Shown piece by piece: positions 16,635-23,980 of a DNA stretch of 64,000 nt. Both the position numbers and the translations under genes were made by a program. The stretch is from positions 2,046,001 through 2,110,000 of the forward strand of contig NZ_CP011125.1 in NCBI RefSeq assembly GCF_000737325.1. Reading direction: 5' to 3'. The notes under the pieces are model-generated. The model was not told the DNA's origin, searched no databases, and worked only from the letters and a program-made list of their open reading frames with translations. This stretch comes from Sandaracinus amylolyticus (GTDB lineage Bacteria > Myxococcota_A > Polyangia > Polyangiales > Sandaracinaceae). Each line of letters begins with the position of its first letter. The stretch's first letter is position 1.

Positions 16635-17855
16635 TCAGCTCGAGATCGCGGCGAGCAGCGCGGGGCCGATGCGCGTGAGCACCTGACGCGCGCCGCGCGT
16701 CGAGAGGTGCACGCCGTCGATCGTGTCGCCCGCGCGCACCGGCGCGTCGCTCCGCGGGTCGAGCACGATCCCGCAGCGCGTCCCGCGCACGCCCGCGGCC
16801 TGCGCCTCCTGCACGCGCGCGATGCGATCCGCCCAGCCCTCGCGGTCGCCGTCGGCAGGGAGCACCACGATCGCGCGGCTCACGCCCGCGTCGCAGATCG
16901 CGTCGACGAACGTGCGCACCCGCGCCGTGTAGAGCTCGCGCCAGCGCGCCTCGTCGCGCCACGCGACCCACGACGCCGGACCGCGATCGCGCGACTCCTC
17001 GGGCCGCAGCCGCAGCGCCATCGTGTCGTTGCCGCCCATCATCACCACGACCGCGCGCGCCTCGCCGAGCCCGCGCACCCGACCGAGCTCGCGCTGCCAG
17101 TCGAAGAAGTCGGGGCGCGCGAAGCCGGTCGAGCGATGCGAGTGACGGCGCACGCGGAGGCCCGCGGCCTCGAGCTGCTCCTCCATCAGGCGTCCGAACG
17201 GGCCGAACACCGACGACGAGCCGATCACCAGCACGTCGGCGGGCGCGCGCTGCGCGCTGACCGGCAGCGCGCTCCCGACGAAGGCGAGCAGCGCGAGCGA
17301 GAGCGTCACCAGCGCCGCGAGCCGCGAGGTGACGCCCGAGGGCGCGCCGCCTTCGAGCGCGCGATCCGGGCCGATCTCGATCGCCGACGCGCTCGTGGGC
17401 TCGCTCGGCGGGGGCGGCGGCTGCGAGCCGCGCGCGACGACCGCCTCCGCGATCGCGTGAGGATAGTGGCTGAGCGCGACGATCGCGCCCTCGGGGTCGC
17501 GCACGTAGAGCGTGTAGGGCGTCTCGCGCACCACCGGGTGCCCGCGGGACGTCAGGCGCGCGCGCCAGGTCTCGCGCTCGCTCGCGTCGATGCCGAGCGC
17601 GACGCAGTGCCAGCCGGGCGAGCCGTCGATGCGCTGCGGCTGCGCCTCTTCGGCGCGCTCGACCGCGAGGAACGCGCCGTCGTGCAGCGAGAGCCAGATC
17701 GAGCGCGGCGTGCCGTCGTCGGCCTCCTGGCGGCGGATGATCGGGAGCCCGAGCGCGCCCGCGTAGAACGACTCGGCGCGCGCGAGGTCGCGGACCTTCA
17801 CCGCGAGGTGGTGGACCCGGAGGGAGGGAGAACGAGCTGCGTCCTCGGCGGACAT
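16635..17855 (-). CDS. VOC-domain / membrane segment / SGNH-hydrolase fusion protein
   Basis: 406 residues in one uninterrupted frame from ATG 17855. Residues about 10-130 form a vicinal-oxygen-chelate (glyoxalase-like) domain, beginning LRVHHLAVKVRDLARAESFY and ending YTLYVRDPEGAIVALSHYPH. After a Pro-rich linker comes a hydrophobic segment that looks like a signal peptide (AALVTLSLALLAFVGSALPV, then SAQ). The rest is an SGNH/GDSL-type hydrolase of the DUF459 kind: VLVIGSSSVFGPFG (Ser block), VVMMGGNDTM (Asn block) and DGVHLSTRGARQV (Asp-x-x-His block). The Val before TSRLAAL is GTC, so no good internal start creates a separate secreted gene. A cytoplasmic VOC, one membrane anchor and a periplasmic esterase-like domain is the simplest reading. 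Confidence 0.8.
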   Translation of the reverse strand: MSAEDAARSPSLRVHHLAVKVRDLARAESFYAGALGLPIIRRQEADDGTPRSIWLSLHDGAFLAVERAEEAQPQRIDGSPGWHCVALGIDASERETWRARLTSRGHPVVRETPYTLYVRDPEGAIVALSHYPHAIAEAVVARGSQPPPPPSEPTSASAIEIGPDRALEGGAPSGVTSRLAALVTLSLALLAFVGSALPVSAQRAPADVLVIGSSSVFGPFGRLMEEQLEAAGLRVRRHSHRSTGFARPDFFDWQRELGRVRGLGEARAVVVMMGGNDTMALRLRPEESRDRGPASWVAWRDEARWRELYTARVRTFVDAICDAGVSRAIVVLPADGDREGWADRIARVQEAQAAGVRGTRCGIVLDPRSDAPVRAGDTIDGVHLSTRGARQVLTRIGPALLAAISS

Positions 17856-17918
17856 GGCGACACAGCGTAGAGGCCGATCGTCGCGCCGTCGATTTCCGGG
17901 GACCGGCCCCGGAGCGGC

Positions 17919-18347
17919 TCAGTGCGCGTGGCCGCGGTGGCTCGCGCGCAGGTTCACGAGGTGCGCGCTCGCGATCAGCGCGACGCCGCTGACCGTCCCG
18001 ACCAGCTCGAGCACGTGGCTGTCGACCGTGCGCACCGCCGCGACGAACCCCAGCCCGACCACGAAGAGCACCAGCGGCCACGCGCTGCGGTGCTCGCGCA
18101 GGTACGCGGGCACCAGCGCGAACGCGCCGACGCCCAGCGCGATCCAGAGCAGCGCCGTCTCGAGCCACTCGAAGCCCTCGCCGAGCCCTGGCGCCGCCGT
18201 CGCCGCGAACGCAGGCGCCGCCGCGAGCAGCGCCGCGAGCACGCAGTGGATCGCGCACGCGAGCGAGACGCCGATTCCGATGCGATCGAGGACGCTCCGG
18301 CGCCCAGGGCTCGCTGCGATCGTGTCGTTGTTGCAACCGGGTTGCAC
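17919..18347 (-). CDS. MerC-domain membrane protein
   Basis: 142 residues with GTG start at 18347. Four hydrophobic segments are visible. The first carries the Cys-His-Cys pattern LACAIHCVLAALLAAAPAF, the region that in MerC proteins binds thiophilic metal for transport across the inner membrane, and the tail is His-rich (SAHLVNLRASHRGHAH). MerC-like proteins outside mer operons are common and some are linked to zinc or other metal uptake. No mer genes are nearby. A perfect 7+1+7 palindrome overlaps the start codon and could be a metal-regulator operator. It lies 50 bp downstream of the RCC1 lipoprotein gene on the same strand. Confidence 0.78.
   Translation of the reverse strand: MQPGCNNDTIAASPGRRSVLDRIGIGVSLACAIHCVLAALLAAAPAFAATAAPGLGEGFEWLETALLWIALGVGAFALVPAYLREHRSAWPLVLFVVGLGFVAAVRTVDSHVLELVGTVSGVALIASAHLVNLRASHRGHAH
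18332..18346. promoter_or_regulatory. Palindrome TGCAACCGGGTTGCA at the MerC start (possible Fur/Zur-type operator)
   Basis: Perfect 7-bp arms TGCAACC and GGTTGCA flank a single G. The site abuts the GTG start of the MerC-like gene at 18347, so a bound dimeric repressor would block initiation there. A Fur-superfamily metalloregulator fits the size and context, but the binding protein is unproven. Confidence 0.42.
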
Positions 18348-18397
18348 GGGAAGCGCAGTCGTACCTCAGACGCCTCGCTGCGTCGAGCCCGTGCCGC

Positions 18398-19810
18398 TCA
18401 GCGCGTGTTGCGGACCGCGACGGGGACCATCTCGGCCCCGCCGGAGCGGCCCAGCCCCAGCTGCCCGAAGTCGTTCAGGCCCCAGCAGTAGACCGACGCG
18501 ACGTCGGCCTCCTCGTCGCGCGCGTAGGCCAGCGCGCACGCGTGCCCGTCCCCGAGCGCGACCGAGCGCAGTCCCTCGGGCAGCCCCTCGATCACGATGG
18601 GCTCGAGCGCGCACGGCACGTCCTCGCCCGCGACGCCCTCGCACCGCGAGCGCGGCTGGATCCCCGTCCCGAGGCGCCCGTCGCGCGCCAGGCCCCAGCA
18701 CGACGCGCGACCGCGCACGTCCAGCCCGCACCCGAACCCGCGACCGACCGCGACGCTCGTCAGGCTCGACACGTCGACGCGCGGGCTCGGCGCGCACCAC
18801 GCCGCGCCGTCGTCGCAGGGCTCGGCCTCGATCGGCGGGATGCCGAGCACGCCGCTCGTCGCGTCGCCCCAGCGCGCCGCCGTCCCCGAGGACTGCAGCG
18901 CGATCGACGTCGCGCCGCCCAGCGCGAGCTCGCGGATCGCGCCCAGCGGCCCGTCCTCCGCCATCACCACGCCCGGCGTCGCGCGCGACTCGCCGGGGAT
19001 CCCGTCGCCGAGCTGCCCGAGATCGTCGCGGCCCCAGCACCACACGTTCCCGCCGCTCACCGCGCACGTGTGGTAGTCGCCCGCGACGATGCGCTCGACC
19101 GGCGCTCCGTCGAGCCCTTCGACCAGCGCGGGCATCGACGCGCACGCGACGTCGCGCACGCTCTCGTCGACGCCCAGCGCCACGTGCTTGCCCTCCGGGA
19201 TCGCGCACCGCTCGGGCGCGGCGCGGCCGAGCTGACCGTGCTCGCCGAGGCCCCAGCAGCGCACGCGGTGATCAGCGCCGAGCACGCACGCGTGGTGGCG
19301 GCCGACCGCGATGTCGAGCGCGTCCTCGAGCACGCGGCTGGGATCGGAGTGCCGCTCGAGATCGCTCGCGGTCCCGTCGCCGCGCTCGCCGAAGCGGTTG
19401 CTGCCCCAGCAGGACACCACGCCGAGCGTGCTGCGCGCGCACGCGAACGCCTCGCCCGCGTCGACCTCGGCGACGCGCGCGATCGTCTCGAGCACGACCG
19501 GCGCCGTCGCGCAGTAGAGCCCGTCGCAGCGCTCGCCGAGGCGCACCGTGATGTCGATGCCGAGCTGGCCATGGGTGTCCGAGCCCCAGCACGCGACGTC
19601 GCCGTCGTGCAGCAGCGCGCACGAGAAGTCGGTGCCCATCGCGAGCTCGCGCACGAGGATCGGCGCCATCTCGTCGGGGCGCGTGCCGCCGCCGTCGACT
19701 CCGTCCCCGGCGTCGATCGGGAGGCGATCACATGCCGCGCACACGAGCGTCACCAGCGCTGCGACGAGCGCAGCCGTGGATCGGCGTCGGTGGAGGGCGG
19801 CGTGCAGCAT
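18398..19810 (-). CDS. RCC1-repeat secreted lipoprotein
   Basis: 470 residues from ATG 19810. A lipoprotein-type signal (STAALVAALVTLVCAAC) is followed by at least six RCC1/alpha-tubulin-suppressor repeats. Each repeat shows the CAL/CAV..., W-x-C-WG(x)n-GQLG pattern, for example FSCALLHDGDVACWGSDTHG, HACVLGADHRVRCWGLGEHG and HTCAVSGGNVWCWGRDDLG. Paired Cys residues in every blade suggest disulfide-stabilised propeller repeats outside the cytoplasm. RCC1 folds are seven-bladed beta-propellers used for protein contacts; secreted Cys-rich versions are expanded in myxobacteria. Binding partner is unknown. Its stop is 50 bp upstream of the MerC-like gene. Confidence 0.88.
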   Translation of the reverse strand: MLHAALHRRRSTAALVAALVTLVCAACDRLPIDAGDGVDGGGTRPDEMAPILVRELAMGTDFSCALLHDGDVACWGSDTHGQLGIDITVRLGERCDGLYCATAPVVLETIARVAEVDAGEAFACARSTLGVVSCWGSNRFGERGDGTASDLERHSDPSRVLEDALDIAVGRHHACVLGADHRVRCWGLGEHGQLGRAAPERCAIPEGKHVALGVDESVRDVACASMPALVEGLDGAPVERIVAGDYHTCAVSGGNVWCWGRDDLGQLGDGIPGESRATPGVVMAEDGPLGAIRELALGGATSIALQSSGTAARWGDATSGVLGIPPIEAEPCDDGAAWCAPSPRVDVSSLTSVAVGRGFGCGLDVRGRASCWGLARDGRLGTGIQPRSRCEGVAGEDVPCALEPIVIEGLPEGLRSVALGDGHACALAYARDEEADVASVYCWGLNDFGQLGLGRSGGAEMVPVAVRNTR

Positions 19811-19820
19811 CCGCGCGAAG

Positions 19821-20723
19821 CTAGGGTGTGCTCGGGTCTCTCGGCGTGCCAGGGGGGCTCTCACGGAGCGTCGCGTCGATCGCCGCCTGGAGCGGTGATC
19901 CCGGGAAGCGCCGGCGGAAGCGCGCGGCGCGCTCGCGCGCGGCGTCGTGATCGCCCGCGGCGACCAGGGCCGAGATCCAGAGCGCCTCGCGCTCCTCGCG
20001 GAGCTGGCCCTCGGGGTGTCGCGCGTCGTGCTCGCGCAGCGCGGAGATCGCGAGCTCCGGCGCGCCGCGCGCCAGCGCGGACTGGGCGCGCGCGAGGAGC
20101 GCCGACTCGCGGGCCAGCGTGGTCGGCGCGCCCGCGTCGGGGCGACGCCCGGCCGCGCGCTCGGCGATCTCGGGGCGGGCGGCCGGCGCGACCTCGGCCG
20201 CGACGGGCTCCGCCTCCTCGACCAGCGCGTCGTCGACCGGCGCCTCGGCGACCGGCGCCTCGGCGATCGGCGCCTCGGCGATCGGCGCCTCGGCGATCGC
20301 GATCCGCGGCTCCGCCTCGGGCGCCGGCGCCGCCGGGCCCGCGTCGACGACCACCTCGCGCACCACGACGCGCACCTCGGGCGGCGTGAGCGTCGCATGG
20401 AGCACCGCGCCCGCGGCCATGCCGATCACCAGCGCGAGCCCGCCGACCAGCGCCGGGTGCGCGAACGCCGCGCCGCCCGCCGCACCGCCGCCCGCCGCAC
20501 CGCCACCCGCCGCGCCGCCACCCGCGGCACCGCCTCCGCCGCCGGTCGGCGCCGGAGGCGCACCCGCGCCGGGCACCGGCCCGACCGCCGCGATGATGCG
20601 CGCGTACAGGCGATCCGCCTCCGGGCCCTCGCCCGCGCGCTCGGGGCGCGCGCGCTCGGCCTCGAGCAGCCGATCGAGCTCGGGGTCGAGCGGCTCGTCG
20701 CCGAAGTCCTCGGGGCGCGTCAC
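19821..20723 (-). CDS. Single-pass membrane protein, probable anti-sigma partner of the ECF factor
   Basis: 300 residues from GTG 20723, which overlaps the stop of the sigma factor by four bases (GTGA), implying translational coupling. The N-terminal cytoplasmic part is short and acidic (PEDFGDEPLDPELDRLLEAE), then a Gly/Ala-rich stretch with repeated GGGAA units, one membrane helix (ALVGGLALVIGMAAGAVLHA), an Ala/Glu/Pro segment with repeated APIAE units, and a C-terminal TPR-like helical domain (LARAQSALARGAPELAISAL, then a second helix set). Position right after an ECF sigma factor plus a single membrane helix argues for an anti-sigma or sigma-modulating role. No zinc-binding HxxxCxxC motif is present, so it is not a classic ZAS-type anti-sigma factor. 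Confidence 0.72.
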   Translation of the reverse strand: MTRPEDFGDEPLDPELDRLLEAERARPERAGEGPEADRLYARIIAAVGPVPGAGAPPAPTGGGGGAAGGGAAGGGAAGGGAAGGAAFAHPALVGGLALVIGMAAGAVLHATLTPPEVRVVVREVVVDAGPAAPAPEAEPRIAIAEAPIAEAPIAEAPVAEAPVDDALVEEAEPVAAEVAPAARPEIAERAAGRRPDAGAPTTLARESALLARAQSALARGAPELAISALREHDARHPEGQLREEREALWISALVAAGDHDAARERAARFRRRFPGSPLQAAIDATLRESPPGTPRDPSTP

Positions 20724-21262
20724 GCCTGCTCCTGCGCGCGCAGTCGCTCGACCGCGCGTCGGAAGTCCGCCCTCGCCAGCCGGAGCCGCGAGTAGGCGGT
20801 GTTGAGCGGGATGGAGAGCGACTCCGCGATGGCGGGCATGGCGATGCCGTCGATGTCGTGGAGCACCAGCACCGGGCGTCGCTCCTCCTGCACTTCCTGG
20901 AGCGCGCTCAGCACGAGCGCGCGGGTCTGCTTCTCGGCCAGCGCGTCGTCGGCGCCGCCCTGGGGGTCCACCACTTCGATCGTGTCGTCCGCGAACTCCC
21001 GCCGGACGTGGGCGCGCCGGCGGTGGTCCGAGGCGACACGGTACGCGATCCCGCCCAGCCACGCGCGCACCGGGCGCGCCGGGTCGTAGTCGGCGAGCCG
21101 CCGATGGAACGTCACGAAGACGTCGTGCGCTGCATCCTCCACGTCCGCCTCCCGCACGCCCAAACGCCGCAGCGTGTTGCACACCCAGCCCAGCTCGGCG
21201 CGGAACACCGCCCGGAAATCCACTTCAGCCGAGGATTGGTCGCGACTCCCGGGATCCGTCAC
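20720..21262 (-). CDS. ECF-type RNA polymerase sigma factor
   Basis: 180 residues from GTG 21262. Region 2 is visible as DVEDAAHDVFVTFHRRLADY followed by the -10 recognition helix (RAWLGGIAYRVASDHRRRA), and region 4 as VLVLHDIDGIAMPAIAESLS followed by IPLNTAYSRLRLARADF. This is a typical two-domain (sigma2-sigma4) ECF factor. The start overlaps the stop of the upstream surface-protein gene by four bases and its own stop overlaps the next start by four bases, so all three genes are probably translationally coupled. It likely directs RNA polymerase to envelope-related promoters, an inference from the coupled membrane and secreted proteins. Confidence 0.92.
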   Translation of the reverse strand: MTDPGSRDQSSAEVDFRAVFRAELGWVCNTLRRLGVREADVEDAAHDVFVTFHRRLADYDPARPVRAWLGGIAYRVASDHRRRAHVRREFADDTIEVVDPQGGADDALAEKQTRALVLSALQEVQEERRPVLVLHDIDGIAMPAIAESLSIPLNTAYSRLRLARADFRRAVERLRAQEQA

Positions 21263-22293
21263 CGCAGCCTCGCTCCCACGCCGACGCCCAGCGCCAGCCC
21301 TACCGCGGGGGTCTCCCACGCACGCGTCCCGCCGAGCTGCAGGGTCGCGCCCACCACCGGCACCGTCAGCTCGCCGTGGAGCCGCAGGGCCAGCTCGGCC
21401 CCGAGCGGCACCGCCACCAACGCCCGTGCTCCGAGCGCGACGTACGGCGCGAACCCCGAGCGCGCCGACGGCACGTCCACACCCTCGCCCCAGAACACCC
21501 CGGCGGAGACGATCCCGCAGAGCCCCACGATGTCGAGGTGCCCGCAGGGCACCACCGACGCCACGTAGGGCGCGCCGCGCACCGAGGACTCGACCGTCGG
21601 GAGCTCGCCGCGCAGCTCGAGCGCGACCGAGAACGCGTCCACGTGGACGCCCGCGCCGAGGACCAGCCCCGCCGACACCCCGGGCGCGATCCCGTACGAC
21701 GCGAGCAGCGTCGCGGTCAGCAGCAGCGCCGGGCCGTCGCCCTCGTCCTGGGCGTTGGCCGCGTCGGGCGGAGGGCCGGCGTCGGGCGCGACGGGTGGCG
21801 CGGCGTCCACCCCGGCGTCGGCGATCGGGGGCCCGGCGTCGGGCGCTTCGACGACGCCCGCGTCGGCGATCGCCTCGGGGTTCGCCTCGGGGCGAGGCGG
21901 CGGGCGGAGCAGGCTCGCGGGGTCCACGGTGAGGCTCAGCGCGAGGGCGAGCGCGTCGCCGAGATCGCGGCAGTCGTCGCGCTCGGAGGTCAGCTCGCGG
22001 CGGCCGGGCTCGCCGCCCTCGCTCGCGGTGTCGACCCGCGCGACGTAGCCGCGCCGCGCCCGCTCGATGCGCACCGTGATCGAGAGCGGCGCCTCGTCGA
22101 CGAAGGGATCGCGTCCGAGGCGCGCGGCGACGAGCTCGCGCAGGGACTCCTCGTCGAGGCACGCCCCGGCGTCGTCGGCGCGCTCGACGCGCAGCGTCGC
22201 GACCGGCGCGTCGTGCTGGGCGAGCACGAGGATCGGCGCGAGCGCGAGCAGCAGAGCGAGCCCGGCGACGGCGCCGGCGAGCGGGAGACGCAC
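21259..22293 (-). CDS. Secreted/outer-membrane protein with Ala/Asp/Pro linker, first gene of the ECF operon
   Basis: 344 residues from GTG 22293. It starts with a signal peptide (RLPLAGAVAGLALLLALAPI, cleavage near VLAQ). The N-terminal domain (about 30-140) alternates strands and acidic loops (SITVRIERARRGYVARVDTA), with one Cys pair (ACLDEES.., DDCRDLGDAL). A linker rich in Ala-Asp-Ala-Gly repeats (DAGPP, DAGVD) leads to a C-terminal region of amphipathic strands (GLVLGAGVHVDAFSVALELR, ALRLHGELTVPVVGATLQLG) ending GVGVGARLR, resembling an outer-membrane beta-barrel. Its stop overlaps the sigma-factor start. An envelope protein placed first in a sigma operon may act as the signal input or be the main regulated product. 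Confidence 0.75.
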   Translation of the reverse strand: MRLPLAGAVAGLALLLALAPILVLAQHDAPVATLRVERADDAGACLDEESLRELVAARLGRDPFVDEAPLSITVRIERARRGYVARVDTASEGGEPGRRELTSERDDCRDLGDALALALSLTVDPASLLRPPPRPEANPEAIADAGVVEAPDAGPPIADAGVDAAPPVAPDAGPPPDAANAQDEGDGPALLLTATLLASYGIAPGVSAGLVLGAGVHVDAFSVALELRGELPTVESSVRGAPYVASVVPCGHLDIVGLCGIVSAGVFWGEGVDVPSARSGFAPYVALGARALVAVPLGAELALRLHGELTVPVVGATLQLGGTRAWETPAVGLALGVGVGARLR

Positions 22294-22427
22294 GTGCGGC
22301 AGGGTAGGACGGGGCGCGCGAGGAGGCCAACCAGACCGGAAAGATCGGAAAACAGCCGAGCCGCAGAGCACGGCGGCCCCGAGGCGGGGACTACCAGCGC
22401 TCCTGTGCGCTTGGCAGCCTCCGCGCC

Positions 22428-23111
22428 ATGCAGATCCCCACGTCCGATCTCTCGTCGTCCATCCTCCTCGCGCTCGGGCGCTGGCACCTCGCCGCGCTCG
22501 CCGTCCGGCCCGAGCACGCGGATCTCCTCGCGGCGTTCCAGCCGATGCACGACCAGCTCTCCGCGCGCCTCGCCGCGCGCGACGCCGCCGACGCGTCGGC
22601 GGTGCAGCCACGCGTGCTCGTGCGTTTCACCGAGATCGACCTCGAGCGCGAGATCCGCGCGCTCGCGGCCGGCGCCAACGCGCTCGACGGCAAGCGCGGC
22701 GGCCCGGTGTTCGGCGCGCTCTTCCCGAACGGCCTCGACGCCGAGGTGCGCACGCGCGGCCAGGGCCAGCTCGACGCCGCGACGCGCGTGCTCAACCGGC
22801 TGAGCGCGACCACCAGCGCCGCGCCCCTGCGCGTCGAGCACACGCCCCGGCTCACGGCTGCGAAGGACGCGTTCGCCGCGGCGCTCACCGCGCGCCAGCG
22901 GGCGGCGGAGACGGCGGGCAGCGCGTTCGGCCTCGAGCTCGCGGCGCGCGAGGACTTCTGCCGCGCGTACGACGCCAGCGCCGGCGCCCTTCGCCAGCGC
23001 TACCCGAAGGACCGCGACCAGCAGGACCTGTTCTTCGACACGTTCCGCAGCAGCGGCCGGAGCACGGCGGAGGACGAGGGCGGCGACCCGGCGTCCCCGC
23101 CGGCGACCTGA
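22428..23111 (+). CDS. Protein of unknown function
   Basis: 227 residues from ATG 22428. Mostly helical, with an ordered N-terminal segment (PTSDLSSSILLALGRWHLAA), a middle part rich in Ala/Arg/Glu helices (LVRFTEIDLEREIRALAAGA), and a long helical hairpin (AAKDAFAAALTARQRAAETA) containing FGLELAAREDFCRAYDASAG. The end is polar and disordered (STAEDEGGDPASPPAT). No signal peptide or membrane segment. No family recognised. It is divergent from the ECF operon (131-bp gap) and is followed 36 bp after its stop by the first palindromic array of the 23-kb intergenic region. Confidence 0.65.
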   Translation: MQIPTSDLSSSILLALGRWHLAALAVRPEHADLLAAFQPMHDQLSARLAARDAADASAVQPRVLVRFTEIDLEREIRALAAGANALDGKRGGPVFGALFPNGLDAEVRTRGQGQLDAATRVLNRLSATTSAAPLRVEHTPRLTAAKDAFAAALTARQRAAETAGSAFGLELAAREDFCRAYDASAGALRQRYPKDRDQQDLFFDTFRSSGRSTAEDEGGDPASPPAT

Positions 23112-23146
23112 GCGCGTCGACCCGTCGTGGCGCCGGCCCGCGGGGC

Positions 23147-23380
23147 GATCCGCACTGTGCGGATCGGGGGTGGAGCCGGCCCGAGGCGCGATCCCCAGTG
23201 TGGGGATCGGGGGTAGAGCCGGCCCGAGGCACGATCCGCAGCGTGGGGATCGGGGGTGGAGCGGACGCCATGGGCGATCCTCAGTGTGGGGATCGGGGGT
23301 GGAGCCGGCGCGACCCCCGATCCTCGGTGTGGGGATCGGGGGTGGAGCCGGCGCGACCCCCGATCGTCACAGTGAAGATC
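23147..23380. repeat. Six-copy, 43-bp-period array of 19-bp hairpins with compensatory changes
   Basis: Hairpin elements start at 23147, 23190, 23233, 23276, 23319 and 23362, exactly 43 bp apart. Copy 1 is GATCCGCACTGTGCGGATC and copy 2 is GATCCCCAGTGTGGGGATC: both are perfect stems although the arm bases differ, so paired positions changed together. Copies 4 and 5 keep pairing through a G-T wobble. Copy 6 (GATCGTCACAGTGAAGATC) has a different stem with one mismatch. The linkers (GGGGGTGGAGCCGG core) are similar. Between copies 4-5 and 5-6 a second, overlapping stem exists, GATCGGGGGT against ACCCCCGATC. The region lies between convergent genes and is non-coding. Confidence 0.92.
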
Positions 23381-23592
23381 GGCGTGTGGGCGCGCTCTAC
23401 CCCGACCCGACGACCCGCGACCGCCGCGCGCGTCCAGGACCCGCCCGCGCGCTCGTGATCCCGGCGAAAGCACCGAGCATTTCGCGCCATCGCCCGCACC
23501 GCGCATCGCGCGTCCCGCCCGGCCACGACCCTCCGAAACGTCACCGTACACGGAGGTCCCCGCTCCACCCCCGTCGCCGCCCCGCGCTAACG

Positions 23593-23894
23593 CGCGTGCC
23601 GTCGCCTCCGCTCTCCCGACCGTCGCCGTCCCGCGCTCCGCGCGTGCCGTCGCCTCCGCTCTCCCGACCGTCGCCGTCCCGCGCTCCGCGCGTGCCGTCG
23701 CCTCCGCTCTCCCGACCGTCGCCGTCCCGCGCTCCGCGCGCGCCGTCGCCTCCGCTCTCCGGACCGTCGCCGTCCCGCGCTCCACGCGTGCCGTCGCCTC
23801 GGCTCTCCCGACCGTCGCCGTCCCGCGCTCCGCGCGTGCCGTCGCCTCCGCTCTCCGGACCGTCGCCGTCCCGCGCTCCGCGCGTGCCGTCGCC
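23593..23894. repeat. 48-bp direct tandem repeat, six copies plus a partial
   Basis: Units begin at 23593, 23641, 23689, 23737, 23785, 23833 and (partial) 23881, with the core CGCGTGCCGTCGCCTCCGCT and then TCCCGACCGTCGCCGTCCCG. Copies differ at only a few positions (for example CTCTCC-G versus CTCTCCCG junctions). Because 48 is a multiple of three, open frames repeat a 16-residue motif on both strands: a Pro/Ser/Arg-rich one on the plus strand and an Ala/Thr/Arg/Glu-rich one on the minus strand. Neither has a convincing start or flanking domain, so it is annotated as repeat DNA. Confidence 0.9.
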
Positions 23895-23980
23895 ACCGCG
23901 ATCGAGAGGCAGCCCGCGAGCACTCAGGCCGCCAGACCCACCCCCTCCCGCCTCACGCCGAAGCGCCTCATGCCGAGCCC

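Noticed and set aside
17250-17345. Separate secreted SGNH gene starting inside the VOC-SGNH frame
   Set aside because: The Val before the hydrophobic segment is GTC, and the only nearby GTG would leave no basic n-region; one fused gene is simpler.
17896-17912. Short hairpin CCGGGG/CCCCGG downstream of the MerC-like gene
   Set aside because: Only a 6-bp stem in very GC-rich DNA; such matches are expected by chance.
23000-23923. A 307-residue minus-strand open frame with 16-residue repeats
   Set aside because: It overlaps the convincing gene at 22428-23111 and the hairpin array; no domain or good start supports it.
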